Assembly (NCBI RefSeq): GCF_005930355.1 | Contig: NZ_VDBO01000010.1 | Coordinates: forward strand, 1 to 64,000 | Length of the DNA: 64,000 bases | Origin: Paenibacillus sinopodophylli | Lineage (GTDB): Bacteria > Bacillota > Bacilli > Paenibacillales > Paenibacillaceae | Direction of reading: 5' to 3' | Shown: positions 16,097 through 25,529 of the stretch, piece after piece | How the letters are laid out: each line of letters starts with the position of its first letter | How positions within the stretch are numbered: position 1 is the first letter of the stretch | Notes under the pieces: generated by a model | Databases searched by the model: none | What the model was told of the DNA's origin: nothing | What the model saw: the letters and a program-made list of their open reading frames with translations, nothing else | Made by a program: the position numbers and the translations under genes

Positions 16097-16139
16097 AAAA
16101 CGGCCTTAGTCCTATAGAATACAGGACAAAGGCCGTTTT
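16097..16139. terminator. bidirectional terminator between GntR operon and SLH gene
   Basis: AAAACGGCCTT (16097-16107) pairs with AAGGCCGTTTT (16129-16139), with an inner AGTCCT/AGGAC pairing. Both strands end in T-rich sequence. It separates two convergent transcripts. Confidence 0.88.
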
Positions 16140-16155
16140 AACTTTTCGTTTTTTA

Positions 16156-19100
16156 TTAAATAAGATCAGACTTTTGCAGCAGTCGCTGAATGATCAAGGC
16201 AACTTCAGCTCTTGTAATGTCCTGCTTCGGTGCAAGCCTTGCACCTGGCATGCCAGATACGATACCAGACTGCAGGCAGTCTGCAATGCTGTTTAGCGCC
16301 CAATCTGAGGCATTAGCAGCATCTTTGTAAGGAAGAATAATTTCGTCTACCGACTTGGCAGCAAGCTTGTCTTTTAGTTCTGTGATTTTCATCGCCTTGG
16401 CTATAATCATCATTGCTTGCTCCCGCGTTATATACGTGTTTGGAAGGAAAGTACCGTCTCCATAACCGCTGATCAAATCATACGAATATGCCGTGTTGAC
16501 CGCGCTGCTATACCAATCCGATGTCTTTACATCCGAGAAAGGCACATTGCCTGCTTCCAATCTGAGCCCCAACCCACGAACGATTATGGCTGCAAATTCA
16601 GCACGCGTTATTTTCCGATCAGGATTAAACAATCCTTCCCCTGTACCCTCCAAGATCATCCGTGAACCCATATCGTTAACCGCATCTTTTGCCCAATGCT
16701 GCTCAACATCTTTAAATGCAATCGGATGCCACACAACCGTGTACGTGCTGTTAGTCAGACTTTTAATGGAAGCGTAATACTTGCCATCAATCAAACGGAC
16801 CTTTGTTGGTACATGACGTGTTGTTCCGTCTGGATCAACAACGATTCCAGTTGTAATTCGGTTCGAGTCCACGCCTGCTGGAATAGCGAAAGTTCGCTCG
16901 ACATAAGAATTGAATTTTGTTACTTCAACGGTCTTATCACCATATGACGCTGTAACTTTGAAATTAAGCGACGGTATTGTGACAGCGAAGTCACCTGCCG
17001 TTGCCGCCTTATTAACAACCAGAGTCATAGCTGCTGTTGGCTCAGCGATTTCAATTCGAACCTTCATATCCTGAAGATTCACATTTGCACCGAATTGCGT
17101 AAATAAGGCATCGACGTTGATTTCTAGTGCAGGCACCTTATAAGATGCATTCTTCGTTTTAATTTCAATGGTAGCTTGCTTGTTCTCCAGCTTCTTGACC
17201 ATTTGACCATTTAACTCACCGACATAGACATTCGAATCTATGTTTACCGGAATCGTAATGACAGCGCCTTGTCCTTCTTCTGCTAGTCTTGCATCCAGCT
17301 TTTTCTCATCAACAGAAATGGTAATGACTTTTTGACCATTAGCTTCGGTTACGATCGCCGTACCCGCACTCTCCACCTTGCCATTTACAAGTACATCTAC
17401 ACCGATTGTTGAAGGACTTGTTGTTACTGGTGTAGTCGGGCTGGACACATCATTAGTACGAAGCGTAGCACCTACACTCGCTGCCGATGCTTCACGCGTT
17501 GCAGTTGCCTTCACGCGCGTCTTGAGCGTATAATCCGTGTTTGGCGTCAAGCCGCTGAACGTTGTGTTATCCTGCCACAATGCACCATCTAAGCTGTATT
17601 CTTGTCCAGCTTCTGCTTGAAGCTTGAGGCTGGTCGTTGTTTTTGTACTCAACACTGGCGCACTTGGTGCTGCTGGCCCGTCTGCTTTTGCTACTTCTGC
17701 CGTGCTAGAGCTTGTTACATTACCCGTTGCGTGCGTACCGCCAGCAGTTATCGTTACGCTGATTACCGTTCCGATATCCGCTTGCGTCAGCGTATAGTTC
17801 GCATTTGTCGCTGAGTTGATCGCCACTCCATCGCGTTTCCACTGGTACGTTGGTACATCTCCTACAACCGTTGGCGTATAGGTTATACCGCTCACATCTG
17901 CGGTCAATTGCTCGCCATACTTCGCTTCTCCGCTAATTGCAACTGTGCCTCCAATTTCCGGAAGTGACTCGGTACGAAGCGTTGCGCCTACACTCGCTGC
18001 TGATGCTTCATGTGTTGCAGTTGCCTTCATGCGTGTCTTAACAATATAGTCCGTGTTCGGCGTCAAGCTGCTGAACATCGGGCTATCCTGCCACGCTAGA
18101 CCATCCAAGCTATATTCTTGTTCCGCTTCTGCTTGCAGCGATAGGCTTGTTGTTGTTTTTGAGCTCAACGTCGGCGCATTCGGTGCTGCCGGGCCATCTG
18201 CCTTCGCTACTTCTGTCGTTTCCGTACTTGTTACACTGCCTGTTGCTTGTGTACCGCCAGCTGTTACGGTTACGCTGATCGCCGCTCCAATATCGGCTTG
18301 CGTCAATGTATAATTCGCATTCGTCGCTAAGCTAATCGCCACGCCATCACGCTTCCACTGATATGTCGGTACATCGCCTACTACCGTTGGCGTATAGGTT
18401 ATACCGCTCACATCTGCGGTCAATTGCTCGCCATATTTCGCTTCTCCGCTAATTGCGACCGTGCCTCCAATTACCGGAAGTGACTCCGTACGGAGCGTCG
18501 CGCCTACACTCGCTGCTGATGCTTCTCGTGTCGCGGTTGCTTTCACTCGTGTCTTAACGGTATAGTCCGTGTTCGGCGTCAAGTTGATGAACGTCGGGCT
18601 ATCCTGCCATGCTAGACCATCCAAGCTGTATTCTTGTCCAGCTTCCGTTTGCAAGGTAAGGCTCGTCGTTGTTTTCGAACTCAACGTCGGCGCATTCGGT
18701 GCTGCCGAGCCATCTGCCTTCGCTACTTCTGTCGTTTCAGAGCTTGTTACACTGCCTGTTGCATATGTGCCGCCAGCTGTTACGGTTACGCTGATCGCCG
18801 CTCCAATATCGGCTTGCGTCAATGTATAATTCGCACTCGTCGCTAAGCTGATCGCCACGCCATCACGCTTCCACTGATATGTTGGTACATCGCCTGCAAC
18901 CGTCGGCGTGTACGTTAACCCGCTCACATTTGCAGTCAACTGCTCGCCATATTTCGTTGTTCCGCTGATTGTAACTGTTCCTCCAAGCACCGGAAGCGAC
19001 TCCGTACGAAGCGTCGCGCCTATACTCGCTGCCGATGCTTCACGCGTTGCAGTTGCTTTCACTCGTGTCTTAACGGTGTAGTCCGTGTTTGCCGTCAAGC

Positions 19101-22100
19101 TGTTGAATGTCGGGCTATCCTGCCATGTTCCATTATTCAGGCTGTATTCTTGTCCAGCTTCCGTTTGCAGGGTAAGGCTCGTCATTGTTTTCGAACTCAA
19201 CGTCGGCGCATTCGGTGCCACCGGGCCATCTGCCTTCGTTACTTCTGTCGTTTCAGTGCTTGTTACACTGCCAGTTGCATGTGTGCCGCCAGCTGTTACA
19301 GTAACGCTGATCGCCGCTCCAATATCGGCTTGCGTCAAAGTATAATTCGCACTCGTCGCTAAGCTGATCGCCACGCCATCACGCTTCCACTGATATGTCG
19401 GTACATCGCCTGCAACCGTTGGCGTGTACGTTAACCCGCTCACATTTACAGTCAACTGCTCGCCATATTTCGCAGTTCCATTAATAACGACTGTACCTCC
19501 AAGCACCGAAAGCGATTCGGTACGAAGCGTCGCGCCTACACTCACTGCTGATGCTTCGTGTGTTGCAGTTGCCTTCACACGCGTCTTGAGCGTATAGTCC
19601 GTGTTTGCCATCAAGCTGTTGAATGTCGGGCTATCCTGCCATGTTCCATTATCCAGGCTGTATTCTTGCCCCACTTCCGTTTGCAGGGTAAGGCTCGTCG
19701 TTGTTTTCGAACTCAACGTCGGCGCATTCGGTGCTGTCGGGCCATCTGCCTTTGCCACTTCTGCCGTTTCAGTGCTTGTTACACTTCCCGTTGCATGTGT
19801 ACCGCCAGCTGTTACAGTAACGCTGATCGCCGCTCCAATATCGGCTTGCGTCAATGTATAATTCGGACTCGTCGCTAAGCTGATCGCCACGCCATCACGC
19901 TTCCACTGATATGTTGGTACATCGCCTGCAACCGTTGGCGTGTAAGTTAACCCGCTCACATTTGCAGTCAACTGCTCGCCATATTTCGCAGTTCCATTAA
20001 TAACGACTGTACCTCCAAGTACCGAAAGCGATTCGGTACGAAGCGTCGCGCCTACACTCGCTGCCGATGCTTCTCGTGTCGCGGTTGCTTTCACTCGTGT
20101 CTTAACGGTATAGTCCGTGTTTGCCATCAAGCTGTTGAATGTCGGGCTATCCTGCCATGTTCCATTATCCAGACTGTATTCTTGTCCAGCTACCGTTTGC
20201 AGGGTAAGGCTCGTCGTTGTTTTTGAGCTCAACGTCGGCGCATTCGGTGTTGCCGGGCCATCTGCCTTCGCTACTTCTGTCGTTTCAGTGCTTGTTACAC
20301 TTCCCGTTGCATGTGTACCGCCAGCTGTTACAGTAACGCTGATCGCCGCTCCAATATCGGCTTGCGTCAATGTATAATTCGCATTCGTCGCTAAGCTGAT
20401 CGCCACGCCATCACGCTTCCACTGATATGTCGGTACATCGCCTGCAACCGTTGGCGTGTACGTTAACCCGCTCACATTTGCAGTCAACTGCTCGCCATAT
20501 TTCGCAGTTCCGTCAATGACCACTGTTCCTCCCATTACCGGAAGCGATTCGGTACGAAGCGTAGCACCTACACTCGCTGCTGATGCTTCTCGTGTCGCGG
20601 TTGCTTTCACTCGTGTCTTAACGTTATAGTCCGTGTTTGCCGTCAAGCTGCTGAACGTCGGGCTATCCTGCCATGTTCCATTATCCAGGCTGTATTCTTG
20701 CCCCGCTTCCGCTTGCAACGTGAGGCTTGTTGTTGTTTTTGAGCTCAACGTCGGGGCATTTGGTGCTGCCGGGCCATCTGCCTTAGCCACTGCTGATGTC
20801 CCTACACTTGTCACAATGCCAGTTGCATGTGTGCCGTCAGCAGTTAACGTTACGCTAATTACCTTTCCAATATCAGCTTGCGTCAACGTATAATTAGCTG
20901 TTGTCGCCAAGCTGATCGCCACTCCATCGCGTTTCCACTCATACGTTGGTACATCACTTACAACCGTTGGCGTGTAGGTTACCCCAACTAAGTTTGCCGT
21001 TAACTGCTCACCATATTTTGCAGTTCCGTTAATTGCCACAGTCCCTCCCAGCACTGGAAGTCCTGTTGTTGCTGCACTTACCGTATTCGAGTTTCCTGCT
21101 TTCGTTCCGCCAGTGACGACTAAGCGGAAATCATAGCTTGTGCCTGCATTCAATCCTGTCACCGTCGCTGTACTCGCATTTGCAGCGATGGCCCCTGTCG
21201 TTGCTGTTGTCCATGTATTTGTCCCTGCTGGCGACTTCTCAATAATGATGGCCGTCGCTCCAGTAACCGCCGTCCAACTGAACGATGCGGTCGTGCTCGT
21301 TTGTCCTGAACTAGCAAAGTCAGAGATTGGTGTGGCTAATGTACCAGAGGAATAAACCACCATATTACCCGTAATATCATTATAAACACCATAACCATTT
21401 TCATATCCAATGTACGGTGTATAACCATACTCAGTGGAGCTATCTGAATCTACTAAATACCAGTCATTATCAACAGTCCCACCATTGGAATACTCTTTCA
21501 CTCTTGCTTTCTTCGTACTGCTGTTAAAATCAAAAAGAACAAATCCGCCTTCTTTTTTAGTTAAAAGCATAGGCTGCGGGAAAGTAACGTTAGCGGAAAT
21601 CGCTGTGAAAGGCCCTCCCAGACTAACTGTACTGCCTACTTGATTCCCGCTTCTATCATAAATATTCAATGACATTGTCGCACTCAGGGACCCAAAGGCT
21701 ATTGCAAAATTCCCATTAGACAATGCTGCGAAACGTAGATTTGCTCCGCTAGTCACATCTTTGATCTTATTTCCGCTATTGTCATATAATTCTGCAATAT
21801 AATTGTTTGTAGCAGCCCTACGAACCAGCATGAGTCTATCATCATTACTGCCCTTTACAAAGTCTATTTTCTCAGATTGACCCAAATTATCCGCATAATT
21901 TACTGTTTTGACAAGGCCCATATTAGCATCATAAAAATTTAAATTATATGTGAATCCAGTAAGGCTATAAGCAACAGCCACTCCACCATTAGAAAGTTTT
22001 GTAACATCAAGTGGATATCCCATATAAGTTGAGGTAGCCAGAGAAACCGCGCTGCTGGCTAATCCTGTCTTACTAACAACCAAATACTTAAGTTCAGCAT

Positions 22101-22482
22101 ATGCATTGCCTGTATTTTGATCTTCGGTATAAACAATAATCGTATCTCCATTATTTGTTTCAATAGGAAAGACTACATAACGATAATTACTATTAGGTAT
22201 AGTAAATAACTTAAGGTTAAAAACCAACGAACCATCCGCGTTTACAACCTTATACCAAATTTCTGTACCATTATTGAGGTAATACACGAGACCTATTCTG
22301 CCACCAGGCAAACCTACCGTCCTGTCTACCCAATCATTCATGTTAGTAAGAACTTGAAATTTATTTAACTGAGCCGCGTATACCTTGTTGATCATTACAT
22401 TAGAAAACATTAAATTAATAACCATCGCTAAGAGAACGGTACATACAATAATAAAAGAAGATTTTTTTGCCTTAAACAACAT
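16156..22482 (-). CDS. large S-layer-anchored repeat protein (Fn3/Ig-like, three SLH motifs)
   Basis: 2108 residues. The signal peptide covers about 1-36. Residues 40-380 form a repetitive beta-rich region, possibly a propeller. About 381-475 is a fibronectin type III-like domain (FSWTAVTGATA, VTGLNAGTSYDFRLV). Residues 478-1681 are seven tandem repeats of exactly 172 residues. Each holds an Ig-like half (TYQWKRDGVAI, NYTLTQADIG) and an Fn3-like half (EYSLDNGTWQDSPTF, KTRVKATATREASA). About 1685-1915 is a module also found before the SLH motifs of the protein at 39177. Three SLH motifs (FKDVEQHWA, ITRAEFAAI) at 1918-2108 should bind pyruvylated wall polymer. Start 22482 is chosen for the GGAG nine bases upstream; 22500 has no ribosome site. 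I infer a surface adhesin or scaffold. Confidence 0.9.
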   Translation of the reverse strand: MLFKAKKSSFIIVCTVLLAMVINLMFSNVMINKVYAAQLNKFQVLTNMNDWVDRTVGLPGGRIGLVYYLNNGTEIWYKVVNADGSLVFNLKLFTIPNSNYRYVVFPIETNNGDTIIVYTEDQNTGNAYAELKYLVVSKTGLASSAVSLATSTYMGYPLDVTKLSNGGVAVAYSLTGFTYNLNFYDANMGLVKTVNYADNLGQSEKIDFVKGSNDDRLMLVRRAATNNYIAELYDNSGNKIKDVTSGANLRFAALSNGNFAIAFGSLSATMSLNIYDRSGNQVGSTVSLGGPFTAISANVTFPQPMLLTKKEGGFVLFDFNSSTKKARVKEYSNGGTVDNDWYLVDSDSSTEYGYTPYIGYENGYGVYNDITGNMVVYSSGTLATPISDFASSGQTSTTASFSWTAVTGATAIIIEKSPAGTNTWTTATTGAIAANASTATVTGLNAGTSYDFRLVVTGGTKAGNSNTVSAATTGLPVLGGTVAINGTAKYGEQLTANLVGVTYTPTVVSDVPTYEWKRDGVAISLATTANYTLTQADIGKVISVTLTADGTHATGIVTSVGTSAVAKADGPAAPNAPTLSSKTTTSLTLQAEAGQEYSLDNGTWQDSPTFSSLTANTDYNVKTRVKATATREASAASVGATLRTESLPVMGGTVVIDGTAKYGEQLTANVSGLTYTPTVAGDVPTYQWKRDGVAISLATNANYTLTQADIGAAISVTVTAGGTHATGSVTSTETTEVAKADGPATPNAPTLSSKTTTSLTLQTVAGQEYSLDNGTWQDSPTFNSLMANTDYTVKTRVKATATREASAASVGATLRTESLSVLGGTVVINGTAKYGEQLTANVSGLTYTPTVAGDVPTYQWKRDGVAISLATSPNYTLTQADIGAAISVTVTAGGTHATGSVTSTETAEVAKADGPTAPNAPTLSSKTTTSLTLQTEVGQEYSLDNGTWQDSPTFNSLMANTDYTLKTRVKATATHEASAVSVGATLRTESLSVLGGTVVINGTAKYGEQLTVNVSGLTYTPTVAGDVPTYQWKRDGVAISLATSANYTLTQADIGAAISVTVTAGGTHATGSVTSTETTEVTKADGPVAPNAPTLSSKTMTSLTLQTEAGQEYSLNNGTWQDSPTFNSLTANTDYTVKTRVKATATREASAASIGATLRTESLPVLGGTVTISGTTKYGEQLTANVSGLTYTPTVAGDVPTYQWKRDGVAISLATSANYTLTQADIGAAISVTVTAGGTYATGSVTSSETTEVAKADGSAAPNAPTLSSKTTTSLTLQTEAGQEYSLDGLAWQDSPTFINLTPNTDYTVKTRVKATATREASAASVGATLRTESLPVIGGTVAISGEAKYGEQLTADVSGITYTPTVVGDVPTYQWKRDGVAISLATNANYTLTQADIGAAISVTVTAGGTQATGSVTSTETTEVAKADGPAAPNAPTLSSKTTTSLSLQAEAEQEYSLDGLAWQDSPMFSSLTPNTDYIVKTRMKATATHEASAASVGATLRTESLPEIGGTVAISGEAKYGEQLTADVSGITYTPTVVGDVPTYQWKRDGVAINSATNANYTLTQADIGTVISVTITAGGTHATGNVTSSSTAEVAKADGPAAPSAPVLSTKTTTSLKLQAEAGQEYSLDGALWQDNTTFSGLTPNTDYTLKTRVKATATREASAASVGATLRTNDVSSPTTPVTTSPSTIGVDVLVNGKVESAGTAIVTEANGQKVITISVDEKKLDARLAEEGQGAVITIPVNIDSNVYVGELNGQMVKKLENKQATIEIKTKNASYKVPALEINVDALFTQFGANVNLQDMKVRIEIAEPTAAMTLVVNKAATAGDFAVTIPSLNFKVTASYGDKTVEVTKFNSYVERTFAIPAGVDSNRITTGIVVDPDGTTRHVPTKVRLIDGKYYASIKSLTNSTYTVVWHPIAFKDVEQHWAKDAVNDMGSRMILEGTGEGLFNPDRKITRAEFAAIIVRGLGLRLEAGNVPFSDVKTSDWYSSAVNTAYSYDLISGYGDGTFLPNTYITREQAMMIIAKAMKITELKDKLAAKSVDEIILPYKDAANASDWALNSIADCLQSGIVSGMPGARLAPKQDITRAEVALIIQRLLQKSDLI
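17440..21051 (-). repeat. seven tandem 516-bp coding repeats
   Basis: Seven head-to-tail copies of a 516-bp (172-codon) unit lie inside the SLH gene. Period and frame are kept exactly, and most copies differ only by scattered substitutions. The first copy (near 21051) and the last are the most divergent, a pattern typical of internal homogenisation by recombination. Confidence 0.93.
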
Positions 22483-22907
22483 TGCCCACACTCCATTCAA
22501 AATTATTAATTTATCAATCCGGATCGAAAAATTAGTTAAACTCTCGGTTTATAGCTTCTTACTGCAATTAATAATGAACGAAACACTTAGAAAAACCTCA
22601 CTTGTTGTCGTTTCCTCCTTCATTACCTTGCATATCATCGAAATGTGCTTAGATAAACAGCAATAACATGTATATGGAACCTTCTCCTAAATACATATTT
22701 TACTATAGTCCACTTAACACTTTCTGAACAAAATAGAAATAAACCAAGTCTCCATAAATATTTTTTGTAAATGTGCCCAATTAGCTGATAACAGATGATA
22801 TTTACAAAAATAATTAGCAACAAAAGGGCTACCAACCCACTTCTTGATCTTTATCCCCTCTGAACGGCTGATTCCGTTTCTTTGAGCCGTTTTCTGTACT
22901 TGGAGCT
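22483..22907. other. intergenic region upstream of two divergent genes
   Basis: About 420 AT-rich bases hold the unlocated promoter of the minus-strand SLH gene. No RNA gene, repeat or credible small protein was seen. Confidence 0.4.
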
Positions 22908-22935
22908 TTGATTGAGAAACATTATCAATTATAAT
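22908..22935 (+). promoter_or_regulatory. Fur-controlled promoter of the second AraC-lipoprotein gene
   Basis: A -35 TTGATT (22908-22913) and a perfect -10 TATAAT (22930-22935) are 16 bp apart. The spacer contains TGAGAAACATTATCA (22913-22927), which matches the 7-1-7 Fur consensus at all but two positions. Bound Fur would cover the promoter. Confidence 0.75.
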
Positions 22936-22967
22936 GGTTTTATACAGATGCCTCAGGGGAGAACGAT

Positions 22968-24935
22968 ATGACTAATAATGAACAAGTACGACTGTGGAAT
23001 GATACTTACATACAAATTGTCGATATACGACGCCGTACAATGGAACAAGGAGAACGACTTGTGGATTACCAATTACCCGCCTGTGCGTTTCTTTATTCCG
23101 TGCGCGGGCAGTCGCAGATCTGGTTAGACCATCAGCCGCATGACGTGAAGCGATTTTATTTATTTCATGGCAGCAAAGGTGCAAGATTAACTATTTGGGC
23201 AGAAGAAGAGCTGGTCTATTATGTCATTCTTTACAAGCCAATACTGGTACTGCAGCGAGAGCAGGAATTGTCCAAACCTACGTCCCTCGACTATCCCTTT
23301 ATTCAGCGGTATGCGTTTGTGCCAGTGCGTCCGATCACTCTGCTCGAGATGACTGAGCAAATGTACAAAGAATGGGGATCCCTAACAGAGCTATCGCGAT
23401 TGCAGGTGAAAACCGTTTTTTATCAGTTCCTTTATGAATGCATCCGCCAACGAGAGGAACAAGAGCTTGAGGCTCTTCCATCGGACTTTGCCGTTTTGGC
23501 TAGGAACTACATTGAAGAGCGCTTTGATACGCAGCTTACGCTTGCGGTCATTGCAAATGTGTTTAACTGTAGTGAAGGGCACTTATCCAGACAATTCAAA
23601 CTCCGCTGGAACGTCAGCCCCATGCATTATTTGAGTCAGGTGCGTGTCGGCAAAGCAGTCAAGTTGTTAGAGCAAACGCATGCGACATTGCAGGAGATTG
23701 CGGAGCATGTCGGTTTTCCCGATGCCCACTCTTTCGGCCGCAGCTTCAAAAAACTTATCGGACTATCGCCTGCCCAATATCGGAAACCGAAAGACCACGA
23801 TCTGGATTTGCCCAAGGTCATGCAAGGATTTGCACTTCAAGAGAATCAAACTCCCCCTTATACTGATATTGAAAATCATTTTCAATACATTATGGGGAGA
23901 GAGTTATCAATGCAGAGAAAAACAAAACTGGCATTTGCGTCATTTGCCATGAGCATGGCATTACTATTGAGTGCATGCGGCGCAGGGAATGCAAATGTCA
24001 GTCCATCACCGGCCTCAACAACTCAGGAGACCGGAACAGCCACGAATTCCGAGAGCACACCAGCTGAACAAAAGACACGTATAGTGTCCACTGCCAATGG
24101 TGATGTCGAAATTCCTGCCAATCCGCAGCGAGTCGCTGCCGATCAATATATGGGTCACTTGCTCAAGCTGGGTATTGTTCCTGTTGGGGTCAGAGAATTT
24201 ATGCTGCAAGAATCTTGGCTTGAGAAGTCTGGAATTGCCAAGGAAGTGCTGGACGGCATCGAGAATCTTGGCGATTTCCCAATGAATCTAGAGAAGCTCA
24301 CATCACTGGAGCCAGACCTAATTATCAGTTCTATTAATGAGAACGTTGAGCAATACGAGAAAATCGGCACCACCGTATCTATTCCCTATTGGGAAGAACT
24401 CTCGACGCCTGATCCGTTGGAAAAATTCCGAAAAATAGGCTCGATATTCGGCAAGGAGCAAGAAGCTGAACAATGGATTAGTGACTATAAAGCGCGTGTA
24501 GAAGAAGCAAAAGAAAAAATTAAAGGCATTGTAAAAGAAGGCGAAACGGTCTCCATTATTCAAATTGGTTGGAACGGGCTATACGTCCTTGCTGCTGAAG
24601 GTGGAGCTTATGGCAGCTCGACGATATATCAAATGCTGGAGCTGCCACCAACACAACAGGCAATGAATATGGAAAAAGGTTTTGAAATTATTTCAATGGA
24701 AGTGCTGTCAGAGTACGCTGGTGATCATATCTTTATCTATGGTGCGGATGACGTGGGCAGCGAGACTGTATTGGACAGCCCACTGTGGAAGATGCTTCCT
24801 GCCGTTCAAAAAGGTAACGTATATGCATACGGCTCCTCTGGAGAGAAGAGCGACGAATTCGTCATGGATGATCCTTTTTCAATGGACCTTCAACTGGAGA
24901 AAGTCGTTAAAGTTATGATAGAAACACAATCATAA
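22968..24935 (+). CDS. second AraC-family regulator fused in frame to siderophore-binding lipoprotein
   Basis: 655 residues in one frame. An AraC-type sensor region lies at 1-170, followed by the AraC DNA-binding domain near 180-280 (two helix-turn-helix units, ending in LSPAQYRKP). After a linker of about 30 residues comes a complete binding lipoprotein at 315-655, with signal peptide and lipobox LSAC (Cys about 337). The binding part has the RIV...GDVEIPANPQRV entry and LEPDLIISS motif of Peripla_BP_2 proteins. GGGGAGAAC precedes the ATG at 22968. The linker DNA holds a Fur box (23870-23884), GGGGAG and an in-frame ATG (23910), exactly as in the locus at 4768. No permease genes follow; a decayed oxidoreductase does. 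Confidence 0.88.
   Translation: MTNNEQVRLWNDTYIQIVDIRRRTMEQGERLVDYQLPACAFLYSVRGQSQIWLDHQPHDVKRFYLFHGSKGARLTIWAEEELVYYVILYKPILVLQREQELSKPTSLDYPFIQRYAFVPVRPITLLEMTEQMYKEWGSLTELSRLQVKTVFYQFLYECIRQREEQELEALPSDFAVLARNYIEERFDTQLTLAVIANVFNCSEGHLSRQFKLRWNVSPMHYLSQVRVGKAVKLLEQTHATLQEIAEHVGFPDAHSFGRSFKKLIGLSPAQYRKPKDHDLDLPKVMQGFALQENQTPPYTDIENHFQYIMGRELSMQRKTKLAFASFAMSMALLLSACGAGNANVSPSPASTTQETGTATNSESTPAEQKTRIVSTANGDVEIPANPQRVAADQYMGHLLKLGIVPVGVREFMLQESWLEKSGIAKEVLDGIENLGDFPMNLEKLTSLEPDLIISSINENVEQYEKIGTTVSIPYWEELSTPDPLEKFRKIGSIFGKEQEAEQWISDYKARVEEAKEKIKGIVKEGETVSIIQIGWNGLYVLAAEGGAYGSSTIYQMLELPPTQQAMNMEKGFEIISMEVLSEYAGDHIFIYGADDVGSETVLDSPLWKMLPAVQKGNVYAYGSSGEKSDEFVMDDPFSMDLQLEKVVKVMIETQS
23870..23884. 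promoter_or_regulatory. Fur box inside the second AraC-lipoprotein linker
   Basis: TGAAAATCATTTTCA is a perfect 7-1-7 palindrome and matches TGATAATNATTATCA with two symmetric changes. It lies 25 bp before the internal ATG at 23910, inside an open reading frame. Confidence 0.7.
23910..24935 (+). CDS. internal start: second siderophore-binding lipoprotein (alternative product)
   Basis: ATG at 23910 is in frame with the AraC part. GGGGAG (23894-23899) lies ten bases upstream. The 341-residue product begins with a basic, hydrophobic signal peptide and lipobox LSAC (Cys23), so alone it would be a standard binding lipoprotein for a ferric siderophore. With no permease in this locus it would have to use channels encoded elsewhere, for example those at 2699-4740. 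Separate synthesis is inferred. Confidence 0.65.
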   Translation: MQRKTKLAFASFAMSMALLLSACGAGNANVSPSPASTTQETGTATNSESTPAEQKTRIVSTANGDVEIPANPQRVAADQYMGHLLKLGIVPVGVREFMLQESWLEKSGIAKEVLDGIENLGDFPMNLEKLTSLEPDLIISSINENVEQYEKIGTTVSIPYWEELSTPDPLEKFRKIGSIFGKEQEAEQWISDYKARVEEAKEKIKGIVKEGETVSIIQIGWNGLYVLAAEGGAYGSSTIYQMLELPPTQQAMNMEKGFEIISMEVLSEYAGDHIFIYGADDVGSETVLDSPLWKMLPAVQKGNVYAYGSSGEKSDEFVMDDPFSMDLQLEKVVKVMIETQS

Positions 24936-24962
24936 TCCGTTGAGTCGTCCGTCCAAACATAG

Positions 24963-25502
24963 GTGGGCGAACGCCATCTTACTCGAACGCTCTTGTTAGC
25001 GCTTGGTTACGGTGTTCTCAAGCTTGCGAAGCTCGACATCGAGGGCGCGGATCGCTTTGAGGTAAGTAATCTGCATTATACCGTAACTGTGCTTGAGGTT
25101 TATCGCAATAAGATGGAATCCTCTGCCAGTGTCCTCACTGGACATGCGATTGCAAGGCTGCACGGCAACAGCGAATCCATAGAAGAAGTTTCGATTGCCA
25201 AGGTCAATGAAGATGGCGAACTGGATGCTGTCAGATAAAGGCTGCTGGTAGACGCGGTTATCGTCAACCATGGTGTGCGAGGAGATTTTGGCGGAATAAC
25301 AAAATGGGGTCTGGAAATGGACCCATGGAGTATTCAGGTCAACGAGAAATTAGCCACCACGCTACCTGGTATCTTCGTCGCAGGAGACTCGGCAAACTAT
25401 GGAAGCAAGATCACACTGATGGCAGGAGCTTTCACTGATGCGGCACTGGCTGTAAATAGCGCAAAGCTGTATTTGGAACCGGAAGCATCGAAGATGGCTT
25501 AA
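24963..25502 (+). pseudogene. decayed ferredoxin/flavodoxin-NADP reductase (YumC/TrxB-like)
   Basis: The frame matches the C-terminal half of thioredoxin-reductase-like ferredoxin-NADP reductases. A stretch with TLLLALGYG and LHYTV is followed by VDAVIVNHG, GGITKWGLEMD, GIFVAGDSANY and TLMAGAFTDAALAVNSAKL. Three lesions are visible. The N-terminal FAD-binding part with GxGxxG is absent. The NADPH-binding GGGDSA segment is missing between LEVYRNK and MESSASVL. An in-frame TAA interrupts at 25236-25238. Such reductases sit beside siderophore loci and may reduce ferric siderophore, so this was probably once the functional partner of the preceding gene. Confidence 0.75.
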
Positions 25503-25529
25503 GCATGTAAGCTGAGATGCTCGTTCGAT

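Noticed and set aside
18053..20893. A series of plus-strand 86-residue frames repeating every 516 bp
   Set aside because: They are antisense shadows of the seven coding repeats in the SLH gene. They have no ribosome sites and merely inherit the period.
17440..21051. Long direct repeats as a possible CRISPR or satellite array
   Set aside because: The unit is 516 bp, in frame and coding throughout, with no short repeat-spacer pattern.
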